Below, piece after piece: positions 9,104 to 19,200 of a DNA stretch of 64,000 nt. Source of the stretch: Verrucomicrobiota bacterium (GTDB taxonomy: Bacteria > Verrucomicrobiota > Verrucomicrobiia > Limisphaerales > J093). Position numbers and translations under genes: made by a program. The notes beneath the pieces were generated by a model that had not been told where the DNA came from, ran no database searches, and saw only the letters and a list, made by a program, of their open reading frames with translations. The DNA lies in contig JAOSKK010000038.1 in NCBI GenBank assembly GCA_027493615.1, positions 744,001 to 808,000 of the forward strand, given 5' to 3'. The stretch's first letter is position 1; each line of letters begins with the position of its first letter.

Positions 9104-9670
9104 ATGACAAACGGCTTCCCCTCCTGTTGGCGTGTGCGGTTCGCACCGTGTGGTTTCGCTCTCCTCGGCCTGGCGCTGGCCGTGGTTTTGCCCGCCCGCG
9201 CGGCGGAGTCCACGGGCGAATTCACGAAACCGACGATTGACATCGGGCTGGTGGTGAAGGACGCGGATCGCACGGCGGCATTCCTCACCAACGCCATCGG
9301 GTTCAAGGAGCTGTCGAGCTTCCCGGTCAGCGTCGAGCTGGGTCGCAAGATCGGCCTCATCGAAGGACATGCCATTCAGATCCGCGTGTTTGCGCTGGAG
9401 GACGCCGAGCAGGCCACGCGCCTGAAGGTTCTGGCGTTCCCGAACGCCTCGAGCAAGGTCCCGGATCAACAGACCATTCATTCGACGTTGGGCCTGAGCT
9501 ACCTCACCCTGTTCGTCAAGGACACGGATCGCGCCCTCGAACGCTTGCGGGCCGCCAAGGTGTCGCCCATCGGCGAGACCCCTCTCGATCTGGGCGGCGG
9601 GACCTACATCACTGTGGTCCGCGATCCGGACGGCAACTTCATCGAGCTGATCGGCCCGAAGAAGCCCTGA
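9104..9670 (+). CDS. Secreted VOC (glyoxalase/bleomycin-resistance) domain protein
   Basis: This is a 188-residue protein with an N-terminal signal (FALLGLALAVVLPARAAE). The rest has the paired beta-alpha-beta-beta-beta modules of the vicinal oxygen chelate superfamily: IDIGLVVKDADRTAAFLTNAIGFKEL in the first half and YLTLFVKDTDRALERLRAAKV with VRDPDGNFIELI in the second. The C-terminal DPDGNFIEL is the classic VOC signature, and its Glu is a likely metal ligand. Export of a VOC protein is somewhat unusual. The substrate is unknown. It is complete and in one frame. Confidence 0.88.
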   Translation: MTNGFPSCWRVRFAPCGFALLGLALAVVLPARAAESTGEFTKPTIDIGLVVKDADRTAAFLTNAIGFKELSSFPVSVELGRKIGLIEGHAIQIRVFALEDAEQATRLKVLAFPNASSKVPDQQTIHSTLGLSYLTLFVKDTDRALERLRAAKVSPIGETPLDLGGGTYITVVRDPDGNFIELIGPKKP

Positions 9671-9754
9671 CGCACAACGGGAGGTCCGCCCGGCACCGGC
9701 GCGCGCTGTTGCCGGGTGGCCTGCGTATACTCCAGGCTTCATCCTGAGGTTCTC

Positions 9755-10854
9755 ATGTCCACACTGACGCTCAAGCCGGCGGAAGCCTGCGCTTACGACC
9801 TGCTCGCCCTGGGCGAGATCATGCTGCGCCTGGATCCCGGGGAAGGCCGGATCCGCTGCACCCGCGAGTTCCGGGTCTGGGAAGGCGGCGGCGAGTACAA
9901 CGTCGCGCGTGGTCTGCGGCGCTGCTTCGGGCTCCGGACGGCGGTGGCCACGGCGTTTGCGGACAACGACGTGGGGCGGTTGCTCGAGGACTTCATCCTC
10001 CAGGGCGGCGTCAGCACTGAGTTCGTCCAGTGGCGCCCCTTCGATGGCGTGGGACGCGTGACGCGGAACGGCCTGAACTTCACCGAGCGCGGCTTCGGGG
10101 TGCGGGGGCGGTGGGGATTCCGGACCGGGGGCACACGGCGGCGAGCCAGCTCAAGCCGGGCGATTTCGACTGGGACCACATCTTCGGCCGGCGCGGCGTG
10201 CGCTGGCTGCACACGGGCGGGATCTTTGCGGCGTTGAGCGACACGACGCCCGCGCTGGTGATCGAATGTGTGCGGCAGGCCAAGGCCCACGGCACGATCG
10301 TCAGCTACGACCTCAACTACCGGCCGTCCCTCTGGAAATCCATCGGCGGGCAGCAGCGGGCGCAGGAGGTCAACCGGGAGATTGCGAAGTACGTGGATGT
10401 GATGATCGGCAACGAGGAGGACTTCACCGCCTGCCTCGGGTTCAAGGTCGAGGGCGCGGACGAGAATCTGCTGCACCTCGACGTCACCGCCTTCCAGCGC
10501 ATGATCGAAACCGCGGTGAAGGCGTTCCCGAACTTCCGCGCCACGGCCACGACCCTGCGGGCTGCGCACACGGCCACCCGCAACGATTGGGCGGCCATCG
10601 CCTGGATGGACGGCCGCTTTTACGAAAGCCGGAAGTACCCGGGCCTCGAGATTCTCGACCGCGTCGGTGGCGGCGACAGCTTCGCGTCCGGCTTCATCTA
10701 CGGTCTGCTGACAACCGGCGATCCCCAGCGGGCGGTCGAGTACGGGGCGGCACACGGCGCCTTGGCGATGACCACCCCGGGTGACACCAGCATGGCCAGC
10801 CGCGACGAAGTCGAGAAGCTCGTCAAAGGTGGCGGGGCGCGCGTCCAGCGGTAG
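9755..10854 (+). CDS. PfkB-family sugar kinase (2-keto-3-deoxygluconate kinase-like), one frameshift
   Basis: This is a ribokinase-family kinase that phosphorylates a sugar with ATP. The N-terminus YDLLALGEIMLRLDPGEGRI and WEGGGEYNVARGLRR resemble 2-dehydro-3-deoxygluconate kinases; the C-terminal catalytic signature is DRVGGGDSFASGFIYGLL, with the Asp of GGGDSF as catalytic base. YDLNYRPSLW is also typical. One G appears to be missing in a G run near 10103: the frame ending FGVRG continues in another frame as AVGIPDRGHTAASQLKPGDFDW. Together they give about 366 residues, the usual family size. I did not assign a gene symbol because the substrate is inferred only from general resemblance. Confidence 0.87.
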
Positions 10855-10905
10855 CACACCGGCCAGCGGCAGCCGGCAGCCTGACTGACTGCCGGGTGCT
10901 CGACG

Positions 10906-11552
10906 TCAGGCGGGGAGGAGCAGGCGCTCGACCTCTTCGTAGGTGTCCACGACGTGCGTGGCGTGGGCGAGTTCGCTGCGCGGGAGGGAGTGGGTCAGTG
11001 CAATCACCGCCATCCCGGCCGAGCGCGCCGCGGTCACGCCTGCGGCGGAATCCTCGACGACGCAGCAGTCCGTCGGGAGTTGACCGAGCAGCTTCGCCGC
11101 CTGCAGAAAGACGTCCGGCGCTGGCTTGCTCCTGCCCACGTCCTGCGTGCTCACGACGACGGGGAAGTAGCGTCGGAGCTGCTTCATGGCGAGCACCTCG
11201 TCGATCACGGGATGGTTTGATCCGGACGCCACGGCCAGGGGGTAATGCCGCGCCAGGCGGTCCACCAGCTCGGGCAGCCCTTCGAAGATGGGTTGTTCGC
11301 GGCGGAGGATCTCGATGAGGCGCGTCTGCTTGGCCCGGAGCAGATCCTCGAGCGGATGCGGGGGGCGTGGCGCTCGATGAAATCCAGCCACAACGCGCGG
11401 TCGGAGCGGCCGATGTAGGCGCGGAAGTCGATGCCGTGGGTTTCGCCGTAGCCGAGTTCCTGGAAGATCTCGCGGAAGGCGCGCTCGTGCCACGGCTCGC
11501 TGTCCACGATCACACCGTCCATGTCGAAGATAACCGCCTGAAAGGGCTTCAT
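10906..11552 (-). CDS. HAD-superfamily phosphatase (beta-phosphoglucomutase-like), one frameshift
   Basis: This is a subclass IA HAD hydrolase of about 215 residues. Motif I is FDMDGVIVDSEPWHE with nucleophile Asp; motif II lies in LAVASGSNHP; the motif III lysine is in GRSKPAPDVFLQAA; motif IV is VVEDSAAGVTAARSAGM. The pattern matches beta-phosphoglucomutase and sugar-phosphate phosphatases. A missing C in a C run near 11365 splits it: the first frame ends ERHAPR, the second resumes PHPLEDLLRAKQ. The ATG at 11552 overlaps the stop of the EVE-domain gene by four bases, so the two are coupled. Confidence 0.87.
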
Positions 11553-11983
11553 GCGTTCCCGGGGGGCCAGGCGGTGTGTCCGAGCCGCAACAGATGTCGG
11601 AACTCCGCGGCGCTCACCGGCATCACCGACAGGCGGGACTGACGGATCAGCGGGAGTTTCCGGAGGGCGGGGTCGGCCTTGATCGTTGTCAGCGGCACCG
11701 GCTGGTCGAGGGCTTGCACCGCCTCGAGTTCCACCGCCGACCAATCCCCTTCGGTTGCGGTTGGGTCGGGGAAGGCCGGCTGGGTAACCCGGGCGACGCC
11801 CACGATCTCCCGCGCCTGCCCGCTGTGGTAGTACAACACCCAGTCCCCGGCCTGCATGGCCCGGAGGTGGTTACGTGCCAGAAAATTCCGCACGCCCGTC
11901 CACGCGGTGCGTCGGTCCGCGACCAAGCGTTCCCACGGGTAATCCGCGGGTTCTTGTTTCACCAGCCAGTAGCGGTGCGGCAT
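11549..11983 (-). CDS. EVE-domain protein
   Basis: This is a 144-residue single-domain protein. It begins MPHRYWLVKQEPADYPWERL and continues WTGVRNFLARNHLRAM and GDWVLYYHSGQAREIVGVARV, the hallmark of EVE domains (PUA-like), which in related proteins recognise modified bases in DNA or RNA. KLPLIRQSRLSVMPVSAAEF near the end is also typical. The start at 11983 is chosen because family members begin at this WLxKxEP; the frame is open a little further upstream. It is immediately upstream of, and coupled to, the HAD phosphatase. Confidence 0.92.
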   Translation of the reverse strand: MPHRYWLVKQEPADYPWERLVADRRTAWTGVRNFLARNHLRAMQAGDWVLYYHSGQAREIVGVARVTQPAFPDPTATEGDWSAVELEAVQALDQPVPLTTIKADPALRKLPLIRQSRLSVMPVSAAEFRHLLRLGHTAWPPGNA

Positions 11984-12162
11984 GCCCGGAGTTCTATCGC
12001 GCCGCCCGGTCCGGCAAAAGGACAAACCCCGGGAGCACGTGCCTCGCGAGAACCTGGTCCCAACGTGTGGGGAGCGCGCCCGAGGCGGTCACGCTCCCCG
12101 GACTCCGGTGAGGCGGGTGCGCTCCCCGGACTTACCTGGGCTGGACGCGAAGGGGCGGAGCG

Positions 12163-13198
12163 TCAAGACGGCGGGGCGGGAGCGGAGGGGTTCTCCGGGC
12201 GTGCCTCGACCAGATGGCAGGCCGCCCATTGTCCCGGCCGGTGCTCCCGCAGGCTGGGCCGCTCCGTGCGACAGCGGGATTCGGCGAGCGGACACCGCGG
12301 ATGGAACGGGCAGCCGCTCGGCGGGTGGATGGGCGAGGGGACGTCTCCGGGCAGCAGGATCCGCCGGCGCGGCGGGTCGGGATCGACGCGAGGCAGCGCC
12401 GAGATGAGCGCCTGGGTGTAGGGATGGAGCGGGGGCGCGACAGACCGTCCGGGCCTCGCCGGCTTCCACGACGCGGCCCAGGTACATGACCAGGATCCGC
12501 TGGCTGAGGTGTTCGACCACGGCCAGGTCATGGGCGATGAAGAGGTAGGCGAGGCGATGCGCGTGTTGGAGGTCCTGCAACAGGTTCACGATCTGGGCCT
12601 GGATCGAGACATCGAGCGCGCTCACCGGTTCGTCGCACACGATCAGGCGCGGCTCGACCGCCAGCGCGCGGGCGATGCCCACGCGCTGGCGTTGACCGCC
12701 GCTCAGCTCGTGCGGATAGCGCCGGGCATGTCCGGCATCCAGTCCGACGTCGCCGAGCAGTTGCGCGATCCGCGCGCGGCGGAGGCGGGGATCGCGTGCG
12801 AGGCGGTGGATGTCGAGGGCTTCGCCGATGAGTTGCCCGACGGTCATCCGGGGGTTGAGCGAACCGTAGGGGTCCTGGAAGACCATCTGGAGTTGGCGGC
12901 GTCGGGCGCGCAGCGCCGCACCGCGCAAGGCGGTGAGGTCTTCGTTCGCGAAGCGGATCCGGCCTTCTGTGACGGGGGTCAGGCGCAGGACGGCGCGGGC
13001 GAGGGTTGTCTTGCCGCAGCCGCTTTCGCCCACCAGGCCGAGGGTTTCGCCTGCCGCGAGGGTGAAGCTCACGTCGGTGACGGCGTGGACCCATTCGTGG
13101 GGCCGCCGCCAGGCCCCGCTCGGGGCGGGGAAGCGGACCGACACGTGTTCGAGTTCGAGCAGGTTCACGGGCCTGACGGCTGGCATGCCTGTTGCCAT
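12163..13198 (-). CDS. Oligopeptide/dipeptide ABC transporter ATP-binding protein (OppF/DppF-like), one frameshift
   Basis: This ATPase energises peptide import. Walker A is GESGCGKTTLARAV, the Q-loop QMVFQDPYGSLNPRMTV, the signature LSGGQRQRVGIARAL, Walker B LIVCDEPVSALD and the H-loop FIAHDLAVVEH. Near 12440 the frame shifts: after ARTVCRAP the correct continuation is LHPYTQALISALPRVDPDP, giving the oligopeptide-transporter C-terminal domain with GCPFHPRCPLAESRC and the real stop at 12163. The chosen start is the ATG at 13198 just before the domain; another ATG exists at 13222. No permease or binding-protein gene accompanies it here, which is unusual for this family, so partners must lie elsewhere. 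Confidence 0.88.
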
Positions 13199-13427
13199 AC
13201 GGTCCTCACGCCGGTGGACCAAGGCAGGGGGACTATGACCTCATGCCGGGTTGCGTCCAGCCGCCATCCCCAGGGGTCAGGCACCAACTGAATCCTTGGC
13301 GCGTCCGCCGAGCCCTGGCTCAGGAGGGACTTCGACCCGCTCACGAATGCAGCGGCAGAAGCCTCGCCCCAGCACGCTGGCATGCGGCCTTGAACCTCCC
13401 AGGCCAGCCGGTCTACGGTCGGCGCCT

Positions 13428-13847
13428 GTGGAAACGACCTCCTCGCGCGGGACCGTCGCGACGACGGCCGAAGTGCGGATTGACAAGTGGCTCTGGGCCG
13501 TCCGGCTGTTCAAGACGCGGAGCCTGGCCGCGCAGGCCTGTGCGGCTGGCCACGTCCAGGTCAATGGGCAGCGCGTCAAGCCGGCCCGGTCCGTCCACCC
13601 CGGGGAGCAGATTGAGGCGCTGGTGGGCGAGGTCCGGCGAACGGTCCGGGTGCGCGAGTTGTTGATCGCCGCGTTGGGGCCAGCCTGGTGCCGCAGTATC
13701 TCGAGGATCTGACGCCCGCGGCGGAAAGGGAACGGGCGCGTGCGCCGCACCTGGAGCCGCTGTTCCACCGCCCCAAAGGGACCGGGCGCCCCACGAAACG
13801 GGGAGCGGCGCCTGCTGGAGCGGATGGGCTTCGCGGGGCCGGAGTAG
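13428..13847 (+). CDS. S4-domain RNA-binding protein (Hsp15-like), two frameshifts
   Basis: This is a ribosome-associated type of S4 protein. The S4 fold is clear: EVRIDKWLWAVRLFKTRSLA, CAAGHVQVNGQRVKPARSV, then the basic tail PHLEPLFHRPKGTGRPTKR ending LLERMGFAGPE. Hsp15 binds free 50S subunits carrying nascent chains, and the role here is inferred from that. The start is the GTG at 13428. A base is missing near 13680 (frame change after IAALGP to QYLEDLTPAAERERA), and an extra G near 13801 restores the frame so that ERRLLERMGF can be read, with the stop at 13845-13847. About 139 residues result. Confidence 0.8.
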
Positions 13848-13887
13848 CCACCGTTGCCAAGCGCCGGTGTTTGCGTAGATTGTGCCC

Positions 13888-15311
13888 GTGTTGCGGCTGG
13901 TTTATCTAGGGATCTTGGCCGGGCTGCTCCTGGCGACGGGGAGCGGCGGCCGGCGATCGGCCGACCCCTTCCCGACCCGCGGGGCGACTGGATTGGCGCA
14001 TCGCCGAGAACCGTGTCAGCGCCCAGATTGATGGCTGGAGTCTCGACCGGACGCTCGAAGCCATCGCGGCAGCGACCCGTTGGCAGGTGTTCGTGGAGCC
14101 CGGCGCCGAGCACCGGGTGTACGCGAAGTTCGCGCAGCTCCCCCGGCGAGGCGTTGCGGCGGTTGCTCGGGTCGTTGAACTACGCCTTGATCCCAGCGGA
14201 CAAGGCCCCTCCCCGGCTCTACGTCTTCCGCGACGCGCGCGGTGCGGCCACCCGTCGGATCGAAGCCCCGTTGGGCCATGACCCCCGCGGCCGCCGGATC
14301 GAAGACGAGTTGATCGTGCGGCTGGGTCGCGACGGCGAGGAGAGCATCGAGGAACTTGCCCGCCGCCTGGGAGCCACCATCGTTGCGCGCTCGGACGAAG
14401 TCGGGGCTTACCGCCTGAAGTTTGCCGACGCCGCAGCCGCCGCGCGGGCCCGGCGTCAGCTCGAGGATGAGCATGGCGCCGCGCGGTTGGACCCGAACTA
14501 CCTGGTCGAACGTCCGGATGCTGCCGGCGCGTCTTTGCCCCTGACCGGGCCGGGGCTGAATCTGAAGGCCCGACCCACCGCCGCGGGTGAGGGGGTGGTG
14601 GTGGCGGTGGTGGACACGGCGGTCCAGGGTGACGCAGCGGGCATCAGCGAGTTTCTGCTCTCGGGCGTCTCGGTGGCGGGGCCGGCGAGTCTGCCGGGCG
14701 AGGAACTGGCGCACGGGACCAGCATGGCGGCGACGTTCCTGCGCGGTCTGTCGGAGCTGGCGGCTGACCCGGAGGGGACGAGCGTGCGCGTGCTGCCGGT
14801 AGATGTGTACGGCGACCGGCCCAGCGCCACCACATTTGACATTGCCCTGGGGATCCATGCGGCGATCCGTGGCGGGGCGGACATTGTCAATCTGAGTCTG
14901 GGGGGCCACGAAGAAAGCCCGTTCCTGCGTGACCTGATCCGGTCCGGCCGCGAGCAGGGGGTGGTGTTCCTCGCCGCCGCGGGCAACGAACCGGTCACGG
15001 CGCCCACGTTCCCGGCGGCTTATCCGGAAGTGATCGCCGTCACCGCTCTGAACCGACGCGGCGAGGTGGCGCCCTACGCCAACTACGGGGACTTTGTGGA
15101 CGTCGGGGCACCGGGCGTGAGTTATGTGTCTTTCTGGGGGCAACCGTACGTGGTCGTCGGCACGTCGCCGGCCACCGCGAACGCATCGGCGCTGGCCGCC
15201 GCCATCGCCGCGTCCAGCTCCAAACGGGGCGCGGAACTCGAGGCCGAGATCCGCCGGGCGCTCGCGGTGAACCCTGCCGATCTGGCGCCGGCGACGCCCG
15301 CTCACCCATGA
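13888..15311 (+). CDS. Secreted STN-domain plus S8 subtilisin-like serine peptidase fusion, two frameshifts near the start
   Basis: This is a subtilisin-family protease. The catalytic triad is visible: Asp in VVVAVVDTAVQGDA, His in EELAHGTSMAATF and Ser in VVGTSPATANASALAAAI; the oxyanion Asn is in FLAAAGNEPVTAP. Upstream lies a signal-like N-terminus (LVYLGILAGLLLATGSGG from the GTG at 13888) and then about 80 residues resembling the secretin/TonB short N-terminal (STN) domain (DGWSLDRTLEAIAAATRWQV, EALRRLLGSLNYALIP), then a propeptide-like region. Two indels, near 14000 and 14146, break this N-terminal part; without them it reads smoothly. The stop overlaps the start of the LytTR regulator by ATGA. 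Confidence 0.82.
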
Positions 15312-16069
15312 AGCTGCGAACCCTGATCATCGATGACGAAGCACTGGCGCGCGAACGCCTCCGCGGCTTCCTGGCGGATGAGAACGACATCGAGATCATC
15401 GGCGAGTGCGGCGATGGCGCGGAAGCCATTGAAGTCCTCGAACGCGAGCAGCCAGACCTCCTCTTCCTCGACGTGCAGATGCCGGAGCTGGACGGGTTCG
15501 GGGTGCTCGAGGCCGCCCGTCCCGCACGGCCGCCGGTGGTGATCTTCACGACCGCGTTCAGCCAGCATGCGCTGAAGGCGTTCGAGGTGCACGCGTTGGA
15601 TTACCTGCTCAAGCCTTTCGATCGCGATCGGCTGCGGCTGGCCCTGGACCGTGCGCGGGAGCGGCACCGGCAGCAGCAGAGCGGTGCGTTGAACGAGAAG
15701 CTCACCGCGCTGCTGGCCGAGATGCGCCCCACTCCCACGGTCGTGGACCGGCTCGTCGTCAAGACCAGCGGCAAGGTCGTGCTGATCAAGGCAGCGGACA
15801 TCGACTGGATCGAGGCGGCCGACAATTACGTCAGTCTGCATGTCGGCAACGAGACCCATCTGCTGCGCGAGACCATGAATGCGCTTGAGGGCCGGTTGAA
15901 CCCAAAGCTCTTTCTGCGCATCAGCCGCTCGACCATCGTGAACCTCGAGCGGATCAAGGAGCTGCAGCCGATGTTCCACGGCGACTACACGGTCATCCTT
16001 CGCAACGGCACCCGTCTCAACCTGAGTCGCAGCCACCGCGACCGGCTGCAGCATCTGCTCGGCAAGTAG
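15308..16069 (+). CDS. LytTR-family response regulator
   Basis: This is a 253-residue DNA-binding response regulator. The receiver domain (residues 1-120) has LRTLIIDDEALARERLRGFL, the phospho-acceptor Asp in DLLFLDVQMPELDGFGVLE, and a C-terminal Lys in DYLLKPFDRDR. The C-terminal LytTR domain has VDRLVVKTSGKVVLIKAADI, WIEAADNYVSLHV and FLRISRSTIVNLERIKEL. Such regulators normally pair with a LytS/AlgZ-type membrane histidine kinase, but none is in the window. It is translationally coupled (ATGA) to the secreted STN-subtilisin gene, an uncommon partner. Confidence 0.95.
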   Translation: MKLRTLIIDDEALARERLRGFLADENDIEIIGECGDGAEAIEVLEREQPDLLFLDVQMPELDGFGVLEAARPARPPVVIFTTAFSQHALKAFEVHALDYLLKPFDRDRLRLALDRARERHRQQQSGALNEKLTALLAEMRPTPTVVDRLVVKTSGKVVLIKAADIDWIEAADNYVSLHVGNETHLLRETMNALEGRLNPKLFLRISRSTIVNLERIKELQPMFHGDYTVILRNGTRLNLSRSHRDRLQHLLGK

Positions 16070-16297
16070 CCCCGATGGGACCGGCTGCGACTCACGCCGG
16101 AGTCGGGGTGGAGAAGAGGCGAACGGGGACAGGCGCATGAGGTATTCGGGATCAGGATGTCCCTTCTGCCTCGTGCAGCCTGCAGCGCGTTCGAGGGTGA
16201 GCGGAGGTGTGTGCTTGTGTGGGGGTTCTAAAGCTCGTTCTTGCCAAGAGGCGTGTCTGGTCTTAGCCTCCCTCGCCTCATCCAAACCTTCTGCACA

Positions 16298-19200
16298 ATG
16301 CCTGCCATGAATGCTCTTCGCCTTTCGCGTTCCCATCCCGGGTTGCTGGCCTGGGTTGTGGTGAGTGCCGCGCTTGCCTGGACAACGGGCGTGGCGATGC
16401 TTTGGGCTCAGCCCGCCGAGCCACCGCGACAGAATCTTCAATTGTGGCTGAAAGCCGATGCCGGGGTCACGGCCGACGCCGGCGGCGTGGTCAGCGCCTG
16501 GGCGGACCAATCCGGCCAGGCCAACCATGCGGCGCAGCCGAATGCCAGCCAGGCCCCGAAGCTCGTCGAGAACGTGCTCAACGGGAAACCGGTGCTCCGC
16601 TTCGAGGGCGGCACGCGATACCTCGACGTGCCGAACTCGCCCAGCGTTTCGTTCGTGGGCGATCTGTCGACCTTCTTCGTGATCAAGCTGGCCGACCGGG
16701 CCGGTTACCGCGCGGTCTGGAGCAAGGTGCTCGGAAACAAACCCCGCCCGACCGACTACTACTTCCTCCCCGACAGCAACGTTCCCCGACTGTATCGCGG
16801 CAACGCCAGCCAGTGGCTCGCGGCAGATGGAGCGGCGGCGGTCCCTTCGGGTGTCTTCGCGGTGATGGGCTTTGATGTGGCCGGCAACGCCATCGCCCAC
16901 TACTTCAATGACCAAGTCAACGGCCGGGGCACCATCGCGCTCAACGCCCCCGCCGAGGACAGCGGCCTCCCCCTGCGCATCGGCTCGCGCGACGATCTCG
17001 TCACCCAGTTCAAGGGCGACCTCGCCGAACTGCTCCTTTACGACGTGGCTCTCTCCGACGCGGACCGCGGCCAGGTTCTTGAGTATCTGCGCAACAAGTA
17101 CGCGCTGCCCTTCAATCAGCCGCCCACGGTTGCCATCACCGCGCCGGCTCCGAACACCACCGTCGCGGCGCCGGCCACGGTCAGCATGGCCGTCGCTGCG
17201 GCGGACACCGACGGCCAGGTGACGCGGGTTGATTTCCTGGCGAACGGCGTCTTGGTCGCCTCGGCCACCGAACCTCCGTACCAGCTCAACCTCGAGCTCA
17301 TGACCCCCGGGACGGCGACGCTTACCGCCGTCGCCTACGACAACGGACCGCTCGGCGGGCTGCGGACCACTTCGGCCCCGGTGGTCGTGACCGCGACTGG
17401 CACCTCACCGACGGCGCTGGTAACCGCTCGCTTGCAGCTCTGGCTGAAAGCCGATGCCGGCGTCACCACCGCCGCCGGCGGGGCCGTCGAGGCCTGGAGC
17501 GACCAGTCCGGCCAGAACAACCACGCCAGCCAGTGGGACACCACCGCCGCGCCCGTGCTGGTCCAAGGGGCGATCAACGGCAAACCTGCCATCCGCTTCA
17601 CCGACGCCCCGCAGTACCTCGATGTGGCCAGCGCGCCGAGCCTCGCCCTGGCCGGCGACCTCACGACCTTCGCGGTGCTCGCCGTCGATGACTTCGCCAC
17701 GTTTCGCGGGATCTGGGCCAAGACTGTAGGCGACCGGGCCGAGCCCAACGACTACTACCTCGCCACCGGGACGGGGATTGCCACGCTTTACCGGGCCAAC
17801 ACCGGGACGGGCACCGCGCAAGGCGTCAACAGCACCTTCGCCGTGCCCGCGGGGCGGCCCGTCGTGGTCGGGTTCGACGTCGCCGGCCAGACGGTCACGC
17901 ACTACCTGAACGCGCAGGCCGATCGGCCCGGTAGTATCACCCTGGCGCCCAGAGGACGGCGGCCTGCCCCTCCGCATTGGGTCGCGCGACGACCTCGTCA
18001 CCCAGATGAAGGGCGATTTGGCGGAGTTGCTCATTTACGACAAGGCCTTGACGGCTGAGGAGCGCGCCACCGTCCTGAATTACCTCGGCGCCAAGTACGG
18101 CATCGCCTACGTGCGCCTCGGCAACCAGGCGCCGGTCGTGAACCTGACCAGCCCGACCGACGGCGCCACGTTGGCCCTGCCGGCGACGGCCACCATCGTG
18201 GCCAACGCGACGGACAGCGACGACACCGTGGTCAGTGTCCAGTTGCTGGCCAATGGTCTCCCCGCTCGCCACCCTGACCAACAGCCCGTACCAGCTCGCC
18301 GTGGACTTCCTCTCCCCCGGGCAGGTGCAGCTCACCGCCGTCGCCACCGACACTTGGGCGCCGCGGCACTCGGCGCCGGTGACCGTACAGATCACGGGCA
18401 CTGCCCCGGCGTCGCCTCCCAGCGGCGCGTTGAACCTCTGGCTCAAAGCCGACGCCGGCGTGACCACCGGCGCCGGGAACGCGGTTACCGCCTGGGCCGA
18501 CCAGTCCGGGCAGGGTAACGACGCTTATCAATGGGACCCGGCAGCCGCACCGGTGCTGGTCGCGGGCGCCGTCAACGGCAAGCCCGCCCTGCGTTTCACC
18601 GCCGCGCCTCAGTACCTCGAAGTCGCTGATTCCCCCACCGCGACCGTCACGGGTGACCTGACGACGTTCTACGTCGTGAAGTTCGACGACTTCGGCACGT
18701 ACCGGGCCGTCTGGGCCCAGACCTTCGGCAACCTCGCACGGCCTTTCGACTGCTGGTTTGCGCCCGGTACCGGTGTACCGAACGCCTTCCGCGGCGGCGC
18801 GGCCGGTTACGGGGCCGTAGCCGGGACCGCGGGCGTGCCGGCGGGCCATTATGCGATCGCCGGCCTCGACGCCAGCGGCACCACGTTGACCCACTATCTT
18901 AATGACCAGCCGAACGGCAGCGGCACGATCACCGCGGTGCCCGAAGGCGCCAGTGTGCCGCTGCGGATCGGCACACGGGACGACCAGGTCACCCAGATGA
19001 AGGGCGACATCGCCGAGGTCCTGCTCTACGCGCGGGCGTTGTCCGCCAGCGAACGGAACGACCTGGTGCTGTACCTCGCGGGCAAATACGGCATTCCGCT
19101 GCTGCGCATCGCCAACACCGTCCCCAGCGCCGAAATGGTCAGTCCGGCCCCGGGCACCTCCGTGGCGGCGCCAGGCACGCTTGTGCTCAGGGCCAACGCC

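Noticed and set aside
12089..12440. The longer C-terminus of the ABC ATPase in its first frame
   Set aside because: Its text is Arg/Pro/Ala-rich and unlike the family, whereas the shifted frame gives the standard oligopeptide-transporter C-terminal domain.
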